Assembly: GCA_902812385.1 (NCBI GenBank)
Contig: CADDZD010000003.1
Location: forward strand, 1-64,000
Source: Clostridia bacterium
Lineage (GTDB): Bacteria > Bacillota > DSM-12270 > Thermacetogeniales > Thermacetogeniaceae
Direction of reading: 5' to 3'
Length of the DNA stretch: 64,000 nt
Shown here: piece after piece, positions 60,938-64,000 of the stretch
Numbering within the stretch: position 1 is the first letter of the stretch
How the letters are laid out: the number at the start of each line of letters is the position of its first letter
Translations under genes and position numbers: made by a program
The notes under the pieces: model-generated
Told to the model about the DNA's origin: nothing
The model's database searches: none
Seen by the model: only the letters and a program-made list of their open reading frames with translations

Positions 60938-62037
60938 GACAGTTCACCTCTTTCCGCCCGGCACCTTTCCAGGGCGGACCTGATCACGTCCCGGCCGACA
61001 TCGGCATCAATGACCACCCGGCCAAGAGCAACGGGAAGCACAAAACGAGGCCACCCCCCCTGAGCCTTTTTATCCCGCGGGAGAACCTCAATTATTTCCT
61101 CGGCTTTGAAGGGAATCCGGACCGGAAGCCCGGCATGCTCCAGTATGCCGGCCAGGCGCATTGTGAGGTCCGGGCCGCACAGCCCCTTTTCCTCTGCAAT
61201 TGCAGCAGCAGCCACCATCCCTGCCGCAACCGCCTCACCGTGCCTGTAAACCCGATATTTCGTCAGGACCTCCAGGGCATGCCCGATGGTGTGGCCGAAA
61301 TTGAGGATCGCCCGCAACTCCTGCTCCGTTTCGTCTTTTTCTACGATTCCCGCCTTGATGGCGCATGATCGCTTGACAACCTCGATCAGTACATCTTGAT
61401 CAAGTCTGAGGATCTTTTCAAGGTTTTCTTCCAGAAATTCAAAAAAGTCCTTATCCCGGATGACGCCATACTTGATCACCTCAGCCAACCCCGCCCGTAT
61501 CTCTCTCAACGGCAGGGTTTTCAATGTTGCCACATCCGCAAACACCAGCCGCGGTTGGTAAAAGCATCCGATCATATTTTTCCCCAGCGGGTGATTGACG
61601 GCCACCTTCCCCCCTACCGAACTGTCCACCTGGGCCAGCAGGGTAGTCGGCACCTGTACCAAAGGAACGCCGCGCATATAGGTCGCCGCCACGAAACCGG
61701 CCAGATCCCCGATCACTCCTCCGCCGAGGGCAATCATGGCACTTCGCCGCTCCACTCCCCCCTCAAGGGCCCGGGTGTAGAGCTGTCCGGCAGATTCCAG
61801 GGATTTATACTCTTCACCGTCGGGCAGTTCCTGGTAGAGGACCTCAAAACCCGCATCCCGCAACGCCCGGGTGACCTGTTCCCCATAGAGCCTCCCCACA
61901 ACCTCGTCCGTGATAACAAAGACACGGGAGGCCAGTGAAAGGGGTATAAGGTACCTTCCCAGGTGTGGCAACTGAGAAGATACGATAAAGATCGGATAGC
62001 TGCGCTGGCCAAGGTTTACTTTGAGTTCTACTCCCAT
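60934..62037 (-). CDS. aroB: 3-dehydroquinate synthase
   Basis: NAD- and metal-dependent second step of the shikimate pathway. The 367-residue protein has GGGVIGDLAGFVAATYMRGV, VPTTLLAQVDSSVGGKVAVN, metal ligand His in LNFGHTIGHALE and MRHGEAVAAGM-like YRHGEAVAAGM. ATG start behind GAGGGAG overlaps aroK by 10 bases. Its stop is coupled to the PilT-like gene. Confidence 0.96.
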   Translation of the reverse strand: MGVELKVNLGQRSYPIFIVSSQLPHLGRYLIPLSLASRVFVITDEVVGRLYGEQVTRALRDAGFEVLYQELPDGEEYKSLESAGQLYTRALEGGVERRSAMIALGGGVIGDLAGFVAATYMRGVPLVQVPTTLLAQVDSSVGGKVAVNHPLGKNMIGCFYQPRLVFADVATLKTLPLREIRAGLAEVIKYGVIRDKDFFEFLEENLEKILRLDQDVLIEVVKRSCAIKAGIVEKDETEQELRAILNFGHTIGHALEVLTKYRVYRHGEAVAAGMVAAAAIAEEKGLCGPDLTMRLAGILEHAGLPVRIPFKAEEIIEVLPRDKKAQGGWPRFVLPVALGRVVIDADVGRDVIRSALERCRAERGELS

Positions 62038-62567
62038 CCCCGCTCCCTCAATACCGCAACGATTTTATCTACGACCTCTTGGATACCGAGATCCGAAGTG
62101 TCTATTCTGCAATCACAATCCTCATAATAGGGCGCCCTTTCCTGCAGCAGGCTCTCAATCTGTTCCATTAACCGCTCCCGATCCGCCAGTAGCGGCCGGT
62201 TGTTATGGCACCGTACCCGCCGGGCGATCACCTCAGGCCTGGCCTGCAGCAGCACGATTACCCCGCTTTTTCGGAGGTTTTGCATGTTTTCCGGGTCTAA
62301 AACCACCCCGCCGCCGGTCGCGATCACCGTGTTGCGGAAACCGGCGGCTTTTTCCACGACAGAGCGCTCCTCCGCCCGAAAGCGTTGCTCTCCGTATCGC
62401 TTAAAGATCTCATGGATTTTCAACCCGGTGGCGCACTCGATCTCCCTGTCCGTGTCGATGAAGTTCATGTTCAGCCGCGAGGCCAGCCGGCTGCCCACCG
62501 CAGTTTTTCCCGTTCCCATGAAGCCGGTCAGGACGATGTTATCATTCTTCAAATTCTTCCACCCCAT
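62028..62567 (-). CDS. aroK: Shikimate kinase
   Basis: Phosphorylates shikimate at the 3-OH. The 179-residue protein has Walker A GFMGTGKT (residues 15-22), FIDTDREIE (shikimate Asp), FRAEERSVV (Arg) and IATGGGVVL (Gly-rich Walker B-like). ATG 62565-62567 overlaps the aroC stop as ATGA and has AAAAGGTG upstream; the frame extends to 62603 without a better start. Confidence 0.95.
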   Translation of the reverse strand: MGWKNLKNDNIVLTGFMGTGKTAVGSRLASRLNMNFIDTDREIECATGLKIHEIFKRYGEQRFRAEERSVVEKAAGFRNTVIATGGGVVLDPENMQNLRKSGVIVLLQARPEVIARRVRCHNNRPLLADRERLMEQIESLLQERAPYYEDCDCRIDTSDLGIQEVVDKIVAVLRERGWE

Positions 62568-63748
62568 CACACCTTTTCGAGATAAGCCCGATATTCCCCC
62601 CATCTCAGCCGGATCTCGTCCAGGGTATCGTTACCGAACTTTTCGAGCACCGCATCAGCCAGAACCCATGCCGTCACGGCTTCGGCAACAACGGCGGCAG
62701 CGGGGACCACGCACACATCGCTGCGCTCCACCGCAGCCCCGGCCTCTTCTTTCGTGAAAAGATCCACACTGGGCAGGGGATTACGCAGGGTAGGAACGGG
62801 TTTTACGGCGGCCCTCATCACCAGAGGCTCCCCGTTGGTCATACCCCCCTCGATGCCGCCGGCATGATTCGTAGGCCTGTAAAAGCCTCGACCCTTTTCA
62901 TAACAAACCGGATCGTGGAACTTCGAACCCGCCAGACCCGCACCCCGGAAACCCAGTCCGATCTCCACACCTTTCACCGAAGGAATGCTCATCAAAGCTG
63001 CTGCCAGGCGGGTGTCGAGGCGCCGGTCCCAGTGCACATGGCTCCCTAGGCCGGGGGGAAGGCCAAGGCAGACGACTTCAAACACCCCGCCCAGGGTGTC
63101 CCCGGCTTCCTGGGCCCGCTCGATCTCCCGGATCATCTCGCCGGCCTTCTCCCGGTCAGCGCAGCCCACCGGAGACGACCGGGCGAGTTCGGCAATTTCC
63201 GCATATTCCTTCCGGTCTGCATCTGCCGCGCCGCAGGCTGCGACGCCGATCTGTACCACATGGCTGAAAATCATACAGCCGAGGTGCTCCAGGAGCGTCC
63301 GGGCAACCGTTCCGACGGCAACCCTGGCTGCCGTCTCCCTGGCGCTGGCTCTTTCCAGGACATTTCTTAAGTCTATGTGCCGGTACTTCAAGGCTCCCGC
63401 CAGATCGGCATGCCCCGGCCGCGGCCTGGTAACCCTCTTTTCAGCCTCTCTCTCAGGGTTAATCTCCCCGGCGTCGGCAGACATCACATCATGCCAGTTT
63501 TCCCAATCCCGGTTTCTGACTACCAGAGTGATGGGACTCCCCAGGGTCAGGCCCTTCCTGACCCCGGACAGAACCTCCGCTTCATCCTGTTCAATCTTCA
63601 TGCGACCCCCGCGGCCAAAGGAGGACTGCCGCCGCTTAAGCTGCTCGTCTATAACCTGCTTGTCCAGCGGCACACCTGCGGGAAAGCCTTCGATAATAGC
63701 AGTAAGGGCTGGGCCGTGCGATTCTCCCGCCGTTAAAAAACGCAGCAT
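62567..63748 (-). CDS. aroC: Chorismate synthase
   Basis: FMNH2-dependent final step of the common aromatic pathway. The 393-residue protein has [49 protein letters not shown] and [15 protein letters not shown], all diagnostic. ATG 63746-63748 with GAGGAG eight bases upstream; a TTG one codon earlier also lies in frame. It is 14 bases after aroE. Confidence 0.97.
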   Translation of the reverse strand: MLRFLTAGESHGPALTAIIEGFPAGVPLDKQVIDEQLKRRQSSFGRGGRMKIEQDEAEVLSGVRKGLTLGSPITLVVRNRDWENWHDVMSADAGEINPEREAEKRVTRPRPGHADLAGALKYRHIDLRNVLERASARETAARVAVGTVARTLLEHLGCMIFSHVVQIGVAACGAADADRKEYAEIAELARSSPVGCADREKAGEMIREIERAQEAGDTLGGVFEVVCLGLPPGLGSHVHWDRRLDTRLAAALMSIPSVKGVEIGLGFRGAGLAGSKFHDPVCYEKGRGFYRPTNHAGGIEGGMTNGEPLVMRAAVKPVPTLRNPLPSVDLFTKEEAGAAVERSDVCVVPAAAVVAEAVTAWVLADAVLEKFGNDTLDEIRLRWGEYRAYLEKV

Positions 63749-63765
63749 CAAACACTCTCCTCACT

Positions 63766-64000
63766 TCATGTTCCCAAAGCCTTTTCCGCCGCCACCCGCA
63801 TCACCGCCACGGGCGCCTTCCGTCCTGTCCACAACTCAAAGGCCAGTGCGCCCTGGTAAACAAGCATCCCGATTCCGTTGAAAACCCGGCAACCCCTGGC
63901 TTCTGCTTCCAGCAAAAGGCGCGTTTTCCTTGGGTTGTAAACGAGGTCATAGACTATCAACCCCGGCCGCAGGGCTGCCGGGTCCGGTAAAGGTACCTCA
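63766..64000 (-). CDS. aroE: Shikimate dehydrogenase (partial, cut by window edge)
   Basis: The C-terminal 77 residues of AroE. The visible part has [22 protein letters not shown] and [18 protein letters not shown] in parts, which form the end of the NADP domain and the conserved Gln that closes the active site. The frame remains open through the upper edge of the window, so the N-terminal substrate domain lies outside. First visible gene of aroE-aroC-aroK-aroB. Confidence 0.9.
   Translation of the reverse strand, partial: EVPLPDPAALRPGLIVYDLVYNPRKTRLLLEAEARGCRVFNGIGMLVYQGALAFELWTGRKAPVAVMRVAAEKALGT

Overview
The window looks like chromosomal core DNA of an endospore-forming, anaerobic clostridial Firmicute with medium GC content, of the Desulfotomaculum / Pelotomaculum / Moorella / Thermacetogenium kind. 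The evidence is a near-complete set of conserved sporulation loci in clostridial order, frequent GTG and TTG starts with strong AGGAGG-type ribosome binding sites, type IV pilus genes without an outer-membrane secretin, and an OLE RNA locus. The genus is an inference. Every gene I can support lies on the minus strand, so the operons read from high to low coordinates. I see no rRNA, tRNA, insertion sequence, phage or CRISPR array.

Read in the direction of transcription: (1) 64000-60934, shikimate genes aroE (cut by the window edge), aroC, aroK and aroB, coupled by a TTGA overlap to a degenerate PilT-like ATPase. (2) 60937-48546, a type IV pilus cluster: pilT-like, pilB, pilT, pilC, major pilin, three minor pilin-like genes, pilM, pilN, pilO, prepilin peptidase and a GspH-like pseudopilin. 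(3) 48407-42924, tldD, pmbA, aroQ, a Xaa-Pro peptidase, efp and a CD1247-type protein. (4) 42767-37408, the spoIIIAA-AH operon for the mother cell-forespore channel. (5) 37273-33895, a carboxyltransferase fused in frame to a complete AccB biotin carrier, then the biotin carboxylase. (6) 33806-32150, asp23, amaP, DUF2273 and nusB. (7) 31893-22355, two divergent folD genes, xseA, xseB, ispA, the OLE RNA, oapA, dxs, tlyA, nadK, argR and recN up to 20666. (8) 20485-18174, spoIVB and spo0A. (9) 18085-9880, an envelope module (SteA, SteB, two glycosyltransferases), an M20 peptidase, DUF3866, a nudix hydrolase, an EndoQ-like nuclease and a ComB-like protein. (10) 9828-129, spoIIM, yqzK-like, xerD, deoB, pdp, dacF, spoIIAA-AB-sigF, dodecin and spoVAC-AD-AE.

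Blocks 4-8 and block 10 follow the gene order of two Bacillus subtilis chromosomal clusters, joined here by block 9. Sporulation regulators (Spo0A, SigF with SpoIIAA/AB), engulfment and channel proteins (SpoIIM, SpoIIIA), the SigK checkpoint protease (SpoIVB) and the dipicolinate channel (SpoVA) therefore sit together with housekeeping genes for isoprenoid, folate, shikimate and nucleoside metabolism.

Main points for a second look: a roughly 610-nt OLE RNA with its own promoter and a 15-bp closing helix beside its membrane partner gene; an accB gene fused to a carboxyltransferase but keeping its own internal ribosome binding site; two adjacent FolD paralogues with different lesions at key residues; a PilT paralogue with its catalytic motifs destroyed; and a spoIVB reading frame with no ATG, GTG or TTG start before its conserved N-terminus.
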